Source: an uncultured Lachnospiraceae bacterium (GTDB lineage Bacteria; Bacillota; Clostridia; Lachnospirales; Lachnospiraceae). From it: DNA of 47,320 nt. Below are positions 23,141 through 32,945 of this stretch, one piece after another. Made by a program: the position numbers and the translations under genes. The notes under the pieces are model-generated. The model worked only from the letters and a program-made list of their open reading frames with translations. It searched no databases and was not told the DNA's origin. Position 1 is the first letter of the stretch. Each line of letters starts with the position of its first letter. The stretch spans positions 1 to 47,320 of the forward strand of contig CAJTRL010000025.1 of the NCBI GenBank assembly GCA_910578715.1, given 5' to 3'.

Positions 23141-25831
23141 CTATTCTTTTTCCTTCTTTCGGATAAACATCAGCCCGAAAACGCCCACGCCGCAGTTGCT
23201 CGATACCGTTGCGGACGCTTTCTGCAGTACGATTTTGTCAAATCTAACATATTTTGCCACTTCTTCCAGTATTTCATCCAGCTGCTGCACGCTGCATCCC
23301 GCATAGGTCAGAAAGGCAATACGCGTGTCTATCTGCTGGACGTGATGCAGAAGTTTTTTGATATAACTGCGTCTTGAACGCTGCATATTTCCGGCTTCAA
23401 GATACCATAACCCGAGCTTATTCTGGCTCATATGCAGCACCGGATGCAGATTCAGCCCGGTACAGAGCTTATGAACGATGCCTTTTACTTTGCCATTCCG
23501 ATACAAAGCTTCCGTGCTCTTCACAAAGAAATTGGAGCAAATCATTTCTTTGAATAAGTCAAGCGCCTTGAGGATTTCCGTCACGCTTTTCCCTTCCTCT
23601 GCCAGAGAAGCCGCATACAATACCATCAGTCCGTGGCCGCTGCTGATGTGGTTGGAATCCACAACGGTCACGTTGTCAAAGCTCCGGCTCGCCTGCGTCG
23701 CGTTGGGATAAGCGCCGCTTAACGCGACGGTTGCGGTAATATGAATTATCTGCTCCGCTCTCTGCAGTTCGTCGGCAAAGAAATATTCATAGGCGGAAGG
23801 CTCCGCCGTGGAAGAATGGGCATAATTCCCCTCCTGCTGCAGATACGCCAGCAGACCGTCGGAGGACACTTCAAACAAATCGCAGAAACGGCCCTCTTTC
23901 GTATGTACATAACAGTACATCAGGCGAATCTGATATTTTTCCAGCAAATCTTTGGGCAAATCGCAGATACAGTCCGCCGTAATCGCAATCTTCCGCTTTC
24001 TGACGCCGGTCACCTGGCTGATTCTTCCTTCTTCCTGTATCTCGTCGTTTTCTTCCCCGGTATACTCAATCAGCTCCGGCGGCAGATATTTTAACAGGCC
24101 CGCCTCCAGCAGCGCGGAGTTTATCGGCTTGGCCAGATAACCGTCAAATCCCATATCGCGGTAGACCTGTTCCGCATTCGTCATCACATTGGCCGTCAAT
24201 GCAATAACAGGTGTTTTTTGGCAATAACCCTTACTCTGGGCGCGCACGGCTTTCAACGTTTCCTCTCCGTCCATATCCGGCATCATATGGTCCATCAGAA
24301 TCACATGATAAAAACCTTCCGCCGTTTTTTTCAGACATTCTTTTCCGCTTTCTACCGTTTCCACCTGAATTTTTGTGCCCCGCAGCAGTTTGACCGCAAC
24401 CATGCGGTTCATATCGTTATCGTCCACGACGAGCACCCTTGCGTCCGGCGCCGTGAAGCTCTGTTTGTATCTGACGCGTCTGTTCAGCTGTTTCTTCGCC
24501 GCAAAGTTGATGACGCCGATGGGTCTTACATTGACGATTTTCTGCTTCACCTCTATGGTAAACACGGAGCCCTTATGATACACGCTGTCTACGAAAATCT
24601 TACCGCCCATCATCTCTATCAGCTGTTTGGAAATATTTAAGCCCAGGCCGGTTCCTTCGATGTTCCGGTTGTCCCGCTCATCCATCCGCCGGAAAGAACC
24701 AAACAGGCTGTCCAGATTTTCTTTCCGGATTCCCATTCCCGTATCCTCTACGGAAATACGCAGCAATATCTCGTCCGCCGCGACGCGCTCCCCTTTGGCC
24801 GTCAGCGTAACGGAGCCTTTCTCCGTATATTTGACCGCATTAGTCAACATATTGGTAATCACCTGTTTGATACGAACTTCGTCACCGAAGAGCATGGAAG
24901 GAATTTCCGGGTCGATATCCACCTTAAATTCCAGTTCTTTCTGATGGGCCCGAATCCAGATAAGATTAACCAAATCGCTGAACATGGAGCTGATTTCATA
25001 CTGGGCCGGCACAATTTCCATCTTCCCCGACTCCAGTTTGGACAAATCCAGAATATCGTTGATAATCGTTAAAAGCATCTTACTCGCATTCTGGATATTA
25101 ATGGCATTCTCGGCGATTTCATCGGAAATATCCTCCCGCAGAATCATCTCGTTCAGGCCGATGATGGTGTTTATCGGCGTGCGGATTTCATGGCTCATAT
25201 TCGCAAAAAAGGCGTCTTTGGAATGCGCGATTTTCTCTATCTCTTCCTTCTGTTCTTCCGCAAGCCTTCTTTCCCGGTCATAGGTCATCGTCTGCACTTT
25301 CAGCAGAACGCCGATAAAACAGCTGACAAACAAAATAGTCGTATAAGAATCGGTATAACTGTAAATGCGGCTGGCCGGCGCCGATACAATTTCCGGAAAC
25401 CGATATGCTATAACGTATGTTATTAAAAAGGAAACCGCTGACAGACCAAACGCTGTCAGGAAATCCCTTCCCGTAAACATCAGAAAAATATAAACCAGCT
25501 CCAGCACAAGCCAGACGGGCGTGCCGCCATCCATTCCGCCGCCCATAATAAAAATCGTCGGAAACAGCACGAGGTTGGAGGCGATGAGCAGAAGCCAGGA
25601 AGCCTCTTTTAGCTTTTTAAGCGATATTGCAAGATAAAGAGCCAGTCCTGAGACAGCGCACATCAGCAGAAACGCCATGAGGACGGCGGAAGGCGCTCCA
25701 AAAGCGGAACGTCCCACACCGATAACGGACGCCGCGAAAGCAAGCAGCAGAACAAGCCGTATGAGCCGTTCTTTCAGCTCCAGCCGGCCATCCAGCACAG
25801 ATTTTAAAAATATATGGATTCGTTTGAACAT
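23141..25831 (-). CDS. Hybrid histidine kinase fused to a DegV domain
   Basis: An 896-residue protein. Residues about 22-180 form an integral membrane sensor of six or seven helices. The HisKA domain has MSHEIRTP (His214), followed by the ATPase domain (NAVKYT, DTGMGI, GTGLGL). A receiver follows at about 475-590 (VVDDNDMNR, phosphorylated Asp in ILMDHMMPDMDG, TANVM, AKPIN). Residues about 617-896 are a DegV/FakB-type domain with AITADCICDLP, AHSSTAEPSAYEYF (fatty-acid carboxylate-binding Ser/Thr region), ATVALSGAYPNA, VVDSNHISSGHG and the C-terminal GVGVFGLMF. DegV proteins bind fatty acids, so the kinase may read lipid state. The domain order is seen; the sensing role is inferred. It is 22 bp downstream of the second hybrid kinase. 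Confidence 0.9.
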   Translation of the reverse strand: MFKRIHIFLKSVLDGRLELKERLIRLVLLLAFAASVIGVGRSAFGAPSAVLMAFLLMCAVSGLALYLAISLKKLKEASWLLLIASNLVLFPTIFIMGGGMDGGTPVWLVLELVYIFLMFTGRDFLTAFGLSAVSFLITYVIAYRFPEIVSAPASRIYSYTDSYTTILFVSCFIGVLLKVQTMTYDRERRLAEEQKEEIEKIAHSKDAFFANMSHEIRTPINTIIGLNEMILREDISDEIAENAINIQNASKMLLTIINDILDLSKLESGKMEIVPAQYEISSMFSDLVNLIWIRAHQKELEFKVDIDPEIPSMLFGDEVRIKQVITNMLTNAVKYTEKGSVTLTAKGERVAADEILLRISVEDTGMGIRKENLDSLFGSFRRMDERDNRNIEGTGLGLNISKQLIEMMGGKIFVDSVYHKGSVFTIEVKQKIVNVRPIGVINFAAKKQLNRRVRYKQSFTAPDARVLVVDDNDMNRMVAVKLLRGTKIQVETVESGKECLKKTAEGFYHVILMDHMMPDMDGEETLKAVRAQSKGYCQKTPVIALTANVMTNAEQVYRDMGFDGYLAKPINSALLEAGLLKYLPPELIEYTGEENDEIQEEGRISQVTGVRKRKIAITADCICDLPKDLLEKYQIRLMYCYVHTKEGRFCDLFEVSSDGLLAYLQQEGNYAHSSTAEPSAYEYFFADELQRAEQIIHITATVALSGAYPNATQASRSFDNVTVVDSNHISSGHGLMVLYAASLAEEGKSVTEILKALDLFKEMICSNFFVKSTEALYRNGKVKGIVHKLCTGLNLHPVLHMSQNKLGLWYLEAGNMQRSRRSYIKKLLHHVQQIDTRIAFLTYAGCSVQQLDEILEEVAKYVRFDKIVLQKASATVSSNCGVGVFGLMFIRKKEKE

Positions 25832-25853
25832 AAGCTATCCCGCCCTTTCCGCG

Positions 25854-28649
25854 CTAACCGATGTTTTCTCCGCTTTTTTCCCATGCTTCCAGCACTTCCG
25901 CGGCGCCCGGAAAATCAAATTCTTCGACTTTTTCCCGAATTTCCCCCGCCAGTTTTGCAAACGCCTGCTCTCCGCATTTGCTGTTTGCAAGCTGCTCCAA
26001 AAGCTCCGGCAGTCCCTCGCTCTCAAAACTGTCCAATTTTTCCCGGAGCAGTCCGATGCGCTCTCCAAGCGTCTCCGCCGTGATTTCTTCCGTTTCCCGC
26101 GCTGTTTCCTCCTGTCTGATAAAAGCATTGTCGCCAAGCACACGAAGCAGCAGTTCGTATTTTTCCATGAGCTCCGCATGATGCGCCTCTATGTATTCAA
26201 CGCGCTCCTCTTTTCCGGCCGTTTCCAGATTCAGGGCCAGCTCCGACAATTCATTGGCTCCGATGCCCTTGGAGTTTCCTTTCAGCGCGTGCACCGTAAT
26301 CACATAATTCGTCCAGTCCCGTTCTTCAAAAAGCCGTTCCAGCTGACGGATTCGTTTCTGCCCTTCTTTATAAAAAATACCCGCGATTTCCCGGAAGCCC
26401 TCTTTGTCGCCGCAGTAGGCGATTCCCTGTCCGATATTGACGCCCGCGCTGCTCAAATCATTCAAAGACTCCTCCTCTGTTTTTTCTGTCTGCTCCGGCG
26501 GCACAAACATCGTCTTTTCCTGCTCCATTGCGCTCTCCTGTTCCTTTTTCCCGGATGTTTTCTGCATGGCTTCCTCCTCTGTTTCAATCTGTTTCTGTAC
26601 GGGAATATAACGCCGCAGCATCCGTTCCAGAACGCTCAGCTCAATGGGTTTTGCAATAAAATCATTGAATCCCTCTTCCATAAACATTTCCCGTGCGCCG
26701 CCGATGGCATTGGCCGTAAACGCAATGACATTCAGCGACTGGAAATAAGCGCCCGGTTTTTTCCTGATTCTGTGGAGCGTTTCCACGCCGTCCATTTCCG
26801 GCATCATATGGTCGAGAAAAACGCAGTCGTAATCCATCGTGTCCAGCTTATGGAGCGCCTCCTGTCCGCCGGAAGCCATGACCACTTTAATCCGATAGGG
26901 AAGAAGCAGTCTTGCCATGACTTTTAAGTTCATCGCATTGTCATCCACTACAAGCACTCTGGCCTCCGGCGCGATAAAGCGCCGCTTTGGCTCCCCATGC
27001 CGCTCTTCGTCCTGAAGCGTTTTCTGCCCGTTAAATACCGCGGCAATCGACAACACGGTAAAAGGCTTGTAAATGCGGAGCATCCCGCTTCCCACCTGAT
27101 TTTCCTGTCCATAGTCCAATATCAGAACAACCGTCAGTTCCTTTGCCAGATTTTCAAAAAACGCTTTATCTTCACAATACTCTTCATAACTGATAAACAC
27201 ATGCGAATAGTTCTCATGCCCAACGCGCCTTTTTAACTCCGGCAGATTTCTGCATATCCGGAACAGAATGCCGAACTGCTCCGCCATGTGGCGGATTGCC
27301 CTTTCATAACCTTCCCGCACAACGGAAAAATTATATTTATCCATATTGATATAACACGCGGCAAACAGATTTCCTTTATTGCGAATGGACACAATCGGCG
27401 TTTCATCCAGCACCTTCTGGGGAACCGTAAATAGAAATTCCGTTCCGATTCCCGGCGCGCTCTCTACCGTAATAAAACCTCCCATACGCTGAACCAACGC
27501 CTGTGCGATGGAAAGTCCGAGACCGACGCCGCCCTCTTCCCTGTTGCGTTTCGCATCCAGCTGGCCATAGCTCGTAAAAACCCTTTCGATTTCGGCCTGG
27601 CTCATGCCGACGCCGGAATCCCGGACGCTGACCATCAGGTTGATGCCGTATTCTTCTTTTCTGGACTTGATGCGCAGAACAACGCCGCCCTCTTTCGTGA
27701 ACTTCATCGCATTTTCCAATAAATTCATGACGATACGCCGCAGCTTCTGCTCGTCGCCCAGCAGGCTTCCCGGCAGACTGGCATCACAGTCCACAATCAG
27801 CTCCAGCTGTTTTCCGTTTTCAAAAGTCATCGCCATATTGATGATGTCCGTAATCGTGGAGGTAATGTTGTAACTTTCCTCGGCCAGCTCCATCTTGCCG
27901 CTTTCCAGTTCCGAAAAGTCCAGGATGTTGCTGACCGTCGCAAGAAGGTTGCGTCCCGCCGTCTGAATATCCACAATATCCCGCCTCACATCCACAGGAA
28001 GTTCCTCCTGTAAAAGCGCCTCGCTCATCCCGCATACCGCGTTGATGGGCGTGCGGATTTCATGGGAAATATTGACCATGAAATCATCCTTGCTCTTCTC
28101 CACGATTTCCAGCTCTCTAATATTCTCTATCAGTTTTTCACTGGTTTCCTCCCGGATGCGTATCGTAATCCAGACCACCAGTGAAATCACATATGCCGAC
28201 GCGATATGCAGAACCAGCCTGAGCGCGTCATTCGGCGCGTTAATCGGAAAACTGCGCAGAACGACGATATGATAAAGACAGATACCCGTCGTAAAAAACA
28301 CACCTATATAAATAATTTCCGGGACACAGAAAATACTCAGAAGCACGATAAGCGCCATCATCGAAGAAAGCATGGAAGTAAAAGAGCTGGAATGGATAAC
28401 ATAGATAAAAAAATTAATCCAGCACATCAGCGCAATAAATTTCGCCCGAAACACATAATCGCGGTACTCTTTCCAGGAAACCACCCATCCCGCAATGACC
28501 GCGGCAATAATCAGCTCTTTGGCCAGAATGCCCCATTCCAGCAAAACTGCCGAAACGGACATTGCGAGAGAAAACACGGTAAAAACAGAAAGCACGGTCA
28601 GTTCCAGTTTTTTATTCATTTTATCGTTTTCAAATTGTTTTTCTTCCAA
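25854..28649 (-). CDS. Hybrid histidine kinase with degenerate receiver, receiver and Hpt
   Basis: A 931-residue protein. Residues about 14-170 form a membrane sensor of about six helices. HisKA (ISHEIRTPINAV) and the ATPase domain (NLLENAMKFT, DSGVGM, GVGLGLSI) follow. A first receiver-like region (about 430-545) lacks a clear phosphorylated Asp motif and looks degenerate. A true receiver (about 555-680) has VVDDNAMN, VFLDHMMPEMDG and AKPIEL. The C-terminus has a Glu/Gln-rich linker and an Hpt domain with the phosphorylatable His in TVHALKGNSKGIG. This allows a complete His-Asp-His relay that could pass phosphate to the REC-HD-GYP or REC-synthetase proteins encoded on either side. Confidence 0.92.
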   Translation of the reverse strand: MEEKQFENDKMNKKLELTVLSVFTVFSLAMSVSAVLLEWGILAKELIIAAVIAGWVVSWKEYRDYVFRAKFIALMCWINFFIYVIHSSSFTSMLSSMMALIVLLSIFCVPEIIYIGVFFTTGICLYHIVVLRSFPINAPNDALRLVLHIASAYVISLVVWITIRIREETSEKLIENIRELEIVEKSKDDFMVNISHEIRTPINAVCGMSEALLQEELPVDVRRDIVDIQTAGRNLLATVSNILDFSELESGKMELAEESYNITSTITDIINMAMTFENGKQLELIVDCDASLPGSLLGDEQKLRRIVMNLLENAMKFTKEGGVVLRIKSRKEEYGINLMVSVRDSGVGMSQAEIERVFTSYGQLDAKRNREEGGVGLGLSIAQALVQRMGGFITVESAPGIGTEFLFTVPQKVLDETPIVSIRNKGNLFAACYINMDKYNFSVVREGYERAIRHMAEQFGILFRICRNLPELKRRVGHENYSHVFISYEEYCEDKAFFENLAKELTVVLILDYGQENQVGSGMLRIYKPFTVLSIAAVFNGQKTLQDEERHGEPKRRFIAPEARVLVVDDNAMNLKVMARLLLPYRIKVVMASGGQEALHKLDTMDYDCVFLDHMMPEMDGVETLHRIRKKPGAYFQSLNVIAFTANAIGGAREMFMEEGFNDFIAKPIELSVLERMLRRYIPVQKQIETEEEAMQKTSGKKEQESAMEQEKTMFVPPEQTEKTEEESLNDLSSAGVNIGQGIAYCGDKEGFREIAGIFYKEGQKRIRQLERLFEERDWTNYVITVHALKGNSKGIGANELSELALNLETAGKEERVEYIEAHHAELMEKYELLLRVLGDNAFIRQEETARETEEITAETLGERIGLLREKLDSFESEGLPELLEQLANSKCGEQAFAKLAGEIREKVEEFDFPGAAEVLEAWEKSGENIG

Positions 28650-28670
28650 AATGTTCCCCGTTCCTTTCCG

Positions 28671-29738
28671 CTACGCGATTCCCAGGACTTCTTTCAGTTT
28701 TGGCAGCATCTCCATAAAAATACCGATAATGACCGGGTCGAACTGCGTTCCTTTTCCCTCTTCCATAATCTGCATGATACGTTCGATAGGACGGACCGGC
28801 GGCTTGTAGCACCGTTCTTCATACAGGGCGTCAAATACATCCGCCACCGCCATAATCCGCGCCGCCAGCGGAATCTCTCCGCCCGCAAGTCCGGTCGGAT
28901 ATCCTGAACCGTCCCACCGCTCATGATGGTACAGGGCGATGTCTTCCACAATTTTTACATAATGCTCGTCTTCCACATCGCCGATAATCGTCTTGATAAT
29001 CGTCCGGCTGTATGTCGTATGCAGCTTCATCGCATCGAACTCTTCCGGCGTCAGTTTCCCAGGCTTTTGCAAAATGGAATCCGGCACTTTAATCTTTCCC
29101 ACGTCATGCAGCGGCGCGGCTTTACAGAGGTCTTCTATGTATTCCGGCGTCAGCTCTTCGGTAAAAAGCCCCCGCCCGAGAAGTTCATCCGCAATCATCC
29201 GCACATACATCTGCGTATTTTTCACATGTTTTCCCGTACTGCCGTCCCGGCTTTCAATCAGATTGGCCATGCCGACGATAACGGAATCCTGAATCATGCT
29301 GATACGCCGTGTGTTTTCCATCAGTTTTTCTGCCTGTTCTTTAACCATTTTTTCCAGATTATGCCGGTATTCGTGAAGCTCAATGGTCTTTCCCACACGG
29401 CTTAGCAGAATATCCGGCACAAAAGGCTTTGCGACGAAATCCATCGCCCCCACCCGGAAACAGCGGATTTCCGTTTCCGCCAGGTTGTCCGCTGTCAGGA
29501 AAATGACGGGAATCGAAGCCGTCTCTTCTTTTTTCTTCAGCTCTTCCATCACCGCAAATCCATCCATATCAGGCATATTGATATCGAGCAGAATCAGGTC
29601 CGGGCGGTTATGTTCCAGATATTTTAAAGCCGCCATACCGGAATTGGAAGCCGCAATACGATACTGGGGCAAAAGAATTTTCTGCGCAAGCGCCAGATTG
29701 GTCTTATCGTCATCCACGACCAGAATGATATTCTTCAT
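28671..29738 (-). CDS. Response regulator with HD-GYP c-di-GMP phosphodiesterase
   Basis: A 355-residue protein. Receiver at 1-120 (VVDDDKTN, phosphorylated Asp in LILLDINMPDMDG, FLTAD, AKPF), coiled coil to about 165, then an HD-GYP domain: HVKNTQMYV, LHDVGKIKVPDSIL, HTTYSRTII, LYHHERWDGSGYPTGL, VADVFDAL. The metal ligands and GYP motif are intact, so c-di-GMP (or cGAMP) hydrolysis is expected. AAGGGAG precedes the start. It is the first gene of the minus-strand signalling cluster, diverging from the chemoreceptor gene. Confidence 0.95.
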   Translation of the reverse strand: MKNIILVVDDDKTNLALAQKILLPQYRIAASNSGMAALKYLEHNRPDLILLDINMPDMDGFAVMEELKKKEETASIPVIFLTADNLAETEIRCFRVGAMDFVAKPFVPDILLSRVGKTIELHEYRHNLEKMVKEQAEKLMENTRRISMIQDSVIVGMANLIESRDGSTGKHVKNTQMYVRMIADELLGRGLFTEELTPEYIEDLCKAAPLHDVGKIKVPDSILQKPGKLTPEEFDAMKLHTTYSRTIIKTIIGDVEDEHYVKIVEDIALYHHERWDGSGYPTGLAGGEIPLAARIMAVADVFDALYEERCYKPPVRPIERIMQIMEEGKGTQFDPVIIGIFMEMLPKLKEVLGIA

Positions 29739-29781
29739 GTGGGAACTCCCTTCTTATCCATATACTCCGTTTTCATTTTTC

Positions 29782-29822
29782 CCTTTTACGAATTTATATG
29801 TATAATTTTAACCTTTTACGAA
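29782..29822. repeat. 11-bp direct repeat in the divergent promoter region
   Basis: CCTTTTACGAA occurs at 29782-29792 and 29812-29822, exactly 30 bp apart (about three helical turns), between the HD-GYP and chemoreceptor genes. The spacing fits a dimeric or cooperative regulator binding one face of the DNA. Confidence 0.55.
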
Positions 29823-29878
29823 AAAGTATGCTACCGTTTTTGCAAAATTTTCCAAATAAAATTTTCTCTATAAAGTAC

Positions 29879-29906
29879 TTGCAAAAACTGTGAAATACCG
29901 TATGAT
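29879..29906 (+). promoter_or_regulatory. Promoter of the chemoreceptor gene
   Basis: A -35 TTGCAA (29879-29884), 16-bp spacer and -10 TATGAT (29901-29906) precede the gene at 29957. The ribosome site is AGAGGAT before the ATG. Confidence 0.65.
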
Positions 29907-29956
29907 GGAATAAAGCGGATATTAACTATTCTAAAGAAAGAAAAGAGGATAATCTA

Positions 29957-31309
29957 ATGGCAATGAAAAAAGGCAAAGCGGCCCTTATGCGAGCTGTTTC
30001 AGAATTAAAAAACGCTGACTACTCCAGAGAACCGGAATTAAATTCGATTTACCAGCGATTGTCTCACGGCAGAAAACAATTTGCAGAAATTTTTGAAAAA
30101 AACATCAAAGCGGTCATGCAAATCAGCTCACTTGACCTGACAATGCAGCATCAGACGGATAAAATCACGGAAATTGCACAGAGAGTCACGAAAGCAACCG
30201 AGACGATTTTCGGCGCGGCGGCCGGGCATGCGAACAACCAGCACGAAGAGCTGACCAACACCATCATCAAAGTATCGGAAGATACCGATGAGGTATACCG
30301 CAAAATAGAAACCGGACAGAATGAGCTGACGGCCATCCGGGAACTGTCCGACCAGACAATTTCCATATCAAGACAGATGCAGGCGGACATGGACGAACTG
30401 ATTAACATCATCAACCAAATCAGCAATGTTATCTCCGGCATCGATTCCATTTCCATGCAGACAAATCTTCTCGCCCTGAACGCTTCCGTGGAAGCGGCAA
30501 GAGCCGGAGAAGCCGGCAAAGGCTTTTCGGTCGTTGCCAACGAAATCCGGGCGCTGGCGGAAGACACGCAGAAAATGACGAGAAACATGGGTTCCTTCGT
30601 CGATAATATGAAAAACGCTTCCAGACAGAGCATCAGCAGTTCCACCAGCACCATTGAATCCCTGGCTTCCATGGCGGAAAAAATCGGCCATGTATGGGAA
30701 CTGAACAACGACAGCCAGCGCTACATATCGAACGTAAACGAATCTGTCAGCTCCATCGCCGCTGTCAGCGAGGAAATCAGCAGTTCCATGGCCGAGATGG
30801 AAAACCAGTTAAAGGACTGTACGGATTTCATGCGTCAGGTTGGCATGGATTTACAGCAGGCGACGGAGCCCGTTGTCGATATCGAGAAAACACTGGATAC
30901 GACCGTCAAACAGATGGGCAGCCTGACCCAGGACGCTTTCTTCCATCTGGAAAATGCGGAGTTTGCCGACTACATGCAGAATGCGGTTTCCTCCCATCAC
31001 GCATGGCTTGGCAATCTGAAAAAAATGGTAAACACACGGGAAATCATTCCGCTCCAGCTGGATTCTTCCAAATGCGGCTTTGGACATTTCTACTATGCCA
31101 TGACGCCGGATATTCCGGGCGTTCTGCCAATCTGGGAAGGTCTGGGCGGAAAACACCGGAAATTCCACACTTACGGCGCCGCCGTAATGAACGCGATAAG
31201 CAGAGGGGATTACTCGGAATCGGAACGCTTATATTGGGAAGCGGAAAATTATTCCAGAGAACTGATTGCCGATATGGAAAAAATTATACAGCTGACACAG
31301 GAAAACTAA
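29957..31309 (+). CDS. Soluble chemoreceptor with zinc-binding CZB domain
   Basis: A 450-residue cytoplasmic protein with no membrane helix. A helical N-terminal region (1-60) precedes a methyl-accepting signalling domain with the conserved hairpin tip (IDSISMQTNLLALNASVEAARAGEAGKGFSVVA). Residues about 330-445 are a chemoreceptor zinc-binding domain: HHAWLGNL, SSKCGFGHFYY and KHRKFH give the 3-His/1-Cys site. Such receptors sense zinc or hypochlorous acid, or act on c-di-GMP enzymes in other bacteria. No CheA or CheW is in the window. It diverges from the HD-GYP/kinase cluster and is likely linked to it in function. Confidence 0.93.
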   Translation: MAMKKGKAALMRAVSELKNADYSREPELNSIYQRLSHGRKQFAEIFEKNIKAVMQISSLDLTMQHQTDKITEIAQRVTKATETIFGAAAGHANNQHEELTNTIIKVSEDTDEVYRKIETGQNELTAIRELSDQTISISRQMQADMDELINIINQISNVISGIDSISMQTNLLALNASVEAARAGEAGKGFSVVANEIRALAEDTQKMTRNMGSFVDNMKNASRQSISSSTSTIESLASMAEKIGHVWELNNDSQRYISNVNESVSSIAAVSEEISSSMAEMENQLKDCTDFMRQVGMDLQQATEPVVDIEKTLDTTVKQMGSLTQDAFFHLENAEFADYMQNAVSSHHAWLGNLKKMVNTREIIPLQLDSSKCGFGHFYYAMTPDIPGVLPIWEGLGGKHRKFHTYGAAVMNAISRGDYSESERLYWEAENYSRELIADMEKIIQLTQEN

Positions 31310-31337
31310 AAAAGAGAGCCGTAAGGCTCTCTTTTTT
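31310..31337. terminator. Bidirectional terminator
   Basis: AAAAGAGAGCC pairs with GGCTCTCTTTT around a GTAA loop, with a T-run of six on the plus strand and A/T tails on both sides. It separates the plus-strand chemoreceptor gene from the convergent minus-strand gene. Confidence 0.9.
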
Positions 31338-31365
31338 ATGAGGGAGAAAATCTTCCCTGCCCGAT

Positions 31366-32561
31366 TCATGACGGAATCCGCAGCACCTGGCCGACATTTA
31401 ACATATCTCCGGTAAGTCCGTTCAGTTTTTTAATGGCGTCCGCCGTCGTGCCGAACCGCTGGCCGAGCAGCCACAAAGTATCGCCCGGCCGCACCGTATA
31501 CTCAAAATAGGCGTTCGTCTGCCCAGCCGGTATCTTCAGAACCTGACCGATGTTCAGCATATCTCCGGTTAAATTATTCAGTCTTTGTATTTCCGCCACC
31601 GTCGTGCCGTATCTTTGGGCCAGCAGCCACAAAGTGTCCCCGGAACGCACCGTATATTCAATTACGCCGCTGTCCGTTCCCGGCCCCGGCTGCGGCACAT
31701 AATCTTCGATTCCCCGGTATGCTTCATAAAGGGCTCTCCATGTTCCTGTCCCCACAACGCCGTCCGGGACAAGTCCTTTCGTCTGCTGAAAAGCGATAAC
31801 CGACTGTCTGGTTGCCTCCCCGAAAATACCGTCCTGTATGACGCCCGGAATGCCCGGATAAAACTCCGCAATCAAATCCAGCAGATACTGCAGTGTAATC
31901 ACATCCGCGCCTCTGGAGCCCTGGCGCAGCACCGAAGATGGCGGAACGGTTCCGATGCCCAGATTCGTTCCCTCGCTGTCCAGCTCCGCCAGCCGCGTTA
32001 CCCCGGTATATAACTGGGAAATCTTATACCAGGTGGCTTTCCCCACAATGCCGTCCGCCGCCAGCCTGAAAATACTCTGGAATTTCGTGACCGCAGCTCT
32101 TGTGCTGTCCCCGAACGTTCCCGCCGCATCGGTGATGAGCGGAATCGCCGGATAATTCTTACGAATCCGGTTCAGGTATGTCTGAATCGTCTGTACATCC
32201 AGCCCCGTGCTCCCCAGCCGGAGCGGTGTGCCCGGATAGGAGGAAGGCACATTAGCGATGATATCCGTCTCCGCAATTTCCACATCATCCGGGTAATAGG
32301 CGCGCAGAATCTGCAGCGGCGTGCGGCCCTGCTGTGCCAGCGTCACCGTCCCCCACTGGGACAGACCGGAACAGGTCGTTGTGGTGCCGTTACAGAAGGA
32401 TGTAAAGTAAGGTGCCGTCTGCCCCTGTCTGCGCACATATTCGTTAAAGATTTCATCCACGATTCTGCTGATGGATTCATAGACAGCTCTTCCGTAAACG
32501 AAAGCCTGGTCGTATGCGGTGCTGTTTGTAATGTCAAAATTGTATCCCTGGCTTCTGTACC
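31366..32561 (-). pseudogene. C-terminal part of split SpoIID/peptidoglycan-binding/LysM protein
   Basis: This is the 3' part of a gene interrupted by the element at 32562-35245. Up to the junction it continues the SpoIID/LytB-like domain (YRSQGYNFDIT, FNEYVRRQG, FTSFCNGTTTTCSGLSQWG). Two peptidoglycan-binding domains follow (about SLGLDVQTIQ-type GSTGLDVQTIQTYLNRI with DGIVGKATW, and GSRGADVITLQYLLD with DGVVGTGTW), then two C-terminal LysM domains (YTVRSGDTLWLLAQRYGTT; YTVRPGDTLWLLGQRFGTT). An ORF could start inside the element at 32571 (MVSGYRS), but no ribosome site was seen. The product would act on or bind the cell wall or spore cortex. It is fully in frame with 35242-35870 once the element is removed. 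Confidence 0.85.
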
Positions 32562-32642
32562 CAGAAACCATCGCTGGTTCGGGGTTTTAGAGGGCTTGTA
32601 TCGGAAGGCGGGTACGGAGATTTCCTGTCTGCCTGTCGGATT

Positions 32643-32945
32643 CTAACAGTAGAAGCTGATATCATCTGTTTTAAAGTGATTTTTCCATTCTGCACATATC
32701 AGAAAATATTGTGCCTGAATGATTTCCAACAGTTCATTTAATTCTTTGGAAGGAATATGCTCTTTATGATTGGCAACAATACAGCCGCCATTTTTTGTCA
32801 GCCAAATCTTTGTAGCGTTTGCAGAAGGCTTTCCTTTCGTAACATGAACGTGAATAGGTTCGTTGTTTTCATTAGACCAAAAGAAAACCTTATAACTTCC
32901 AACGGTAAAGATACTAGGCAATCTGCACACCCCCATTTGCGCCAT
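32643..32945 (-). CDS. DUF4160 protein
   Basis: A 100-residue protein with the DUF4160 pattern: LPSIFTVGSYKVFFWSNEN, EPIHVHVTKG, TKIWLTKNGG, and a helical C-terminus ending in EWKNHF. Family members occur beside small partners on mobile elements and are often suspected to be toxin-antitoxin parts, without firm proof. Its start overlaps the end of the next-upstream gene by 32 bases, so the two are translationally coupled. It is cargo of the serine-recombinase element. Confidence 0.8.
   Translation of the reverse strand: MAQMGVCRLPSIFTVGSYKVFFWSNENNEPIHVHVTKGKPSANATKIWLTKNGGCIVANHKEHIPSKELNELLEIIQAQYFLICAEWKNHFKTDDISFYC

Noticed and set aside
25677..26927. 416-codon plus-strand ORF
   Set aside because: It is antisense to the two hybrid kinase genes and has low-complexity Phe-rich sequence typical of shadow frames.
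28206..28907. 233-codon plus-strand ORF
   Set aside because: It is antisense to the hybrid kinase and HD-GYP genes, with composition typical of a reverse-frame artefact.
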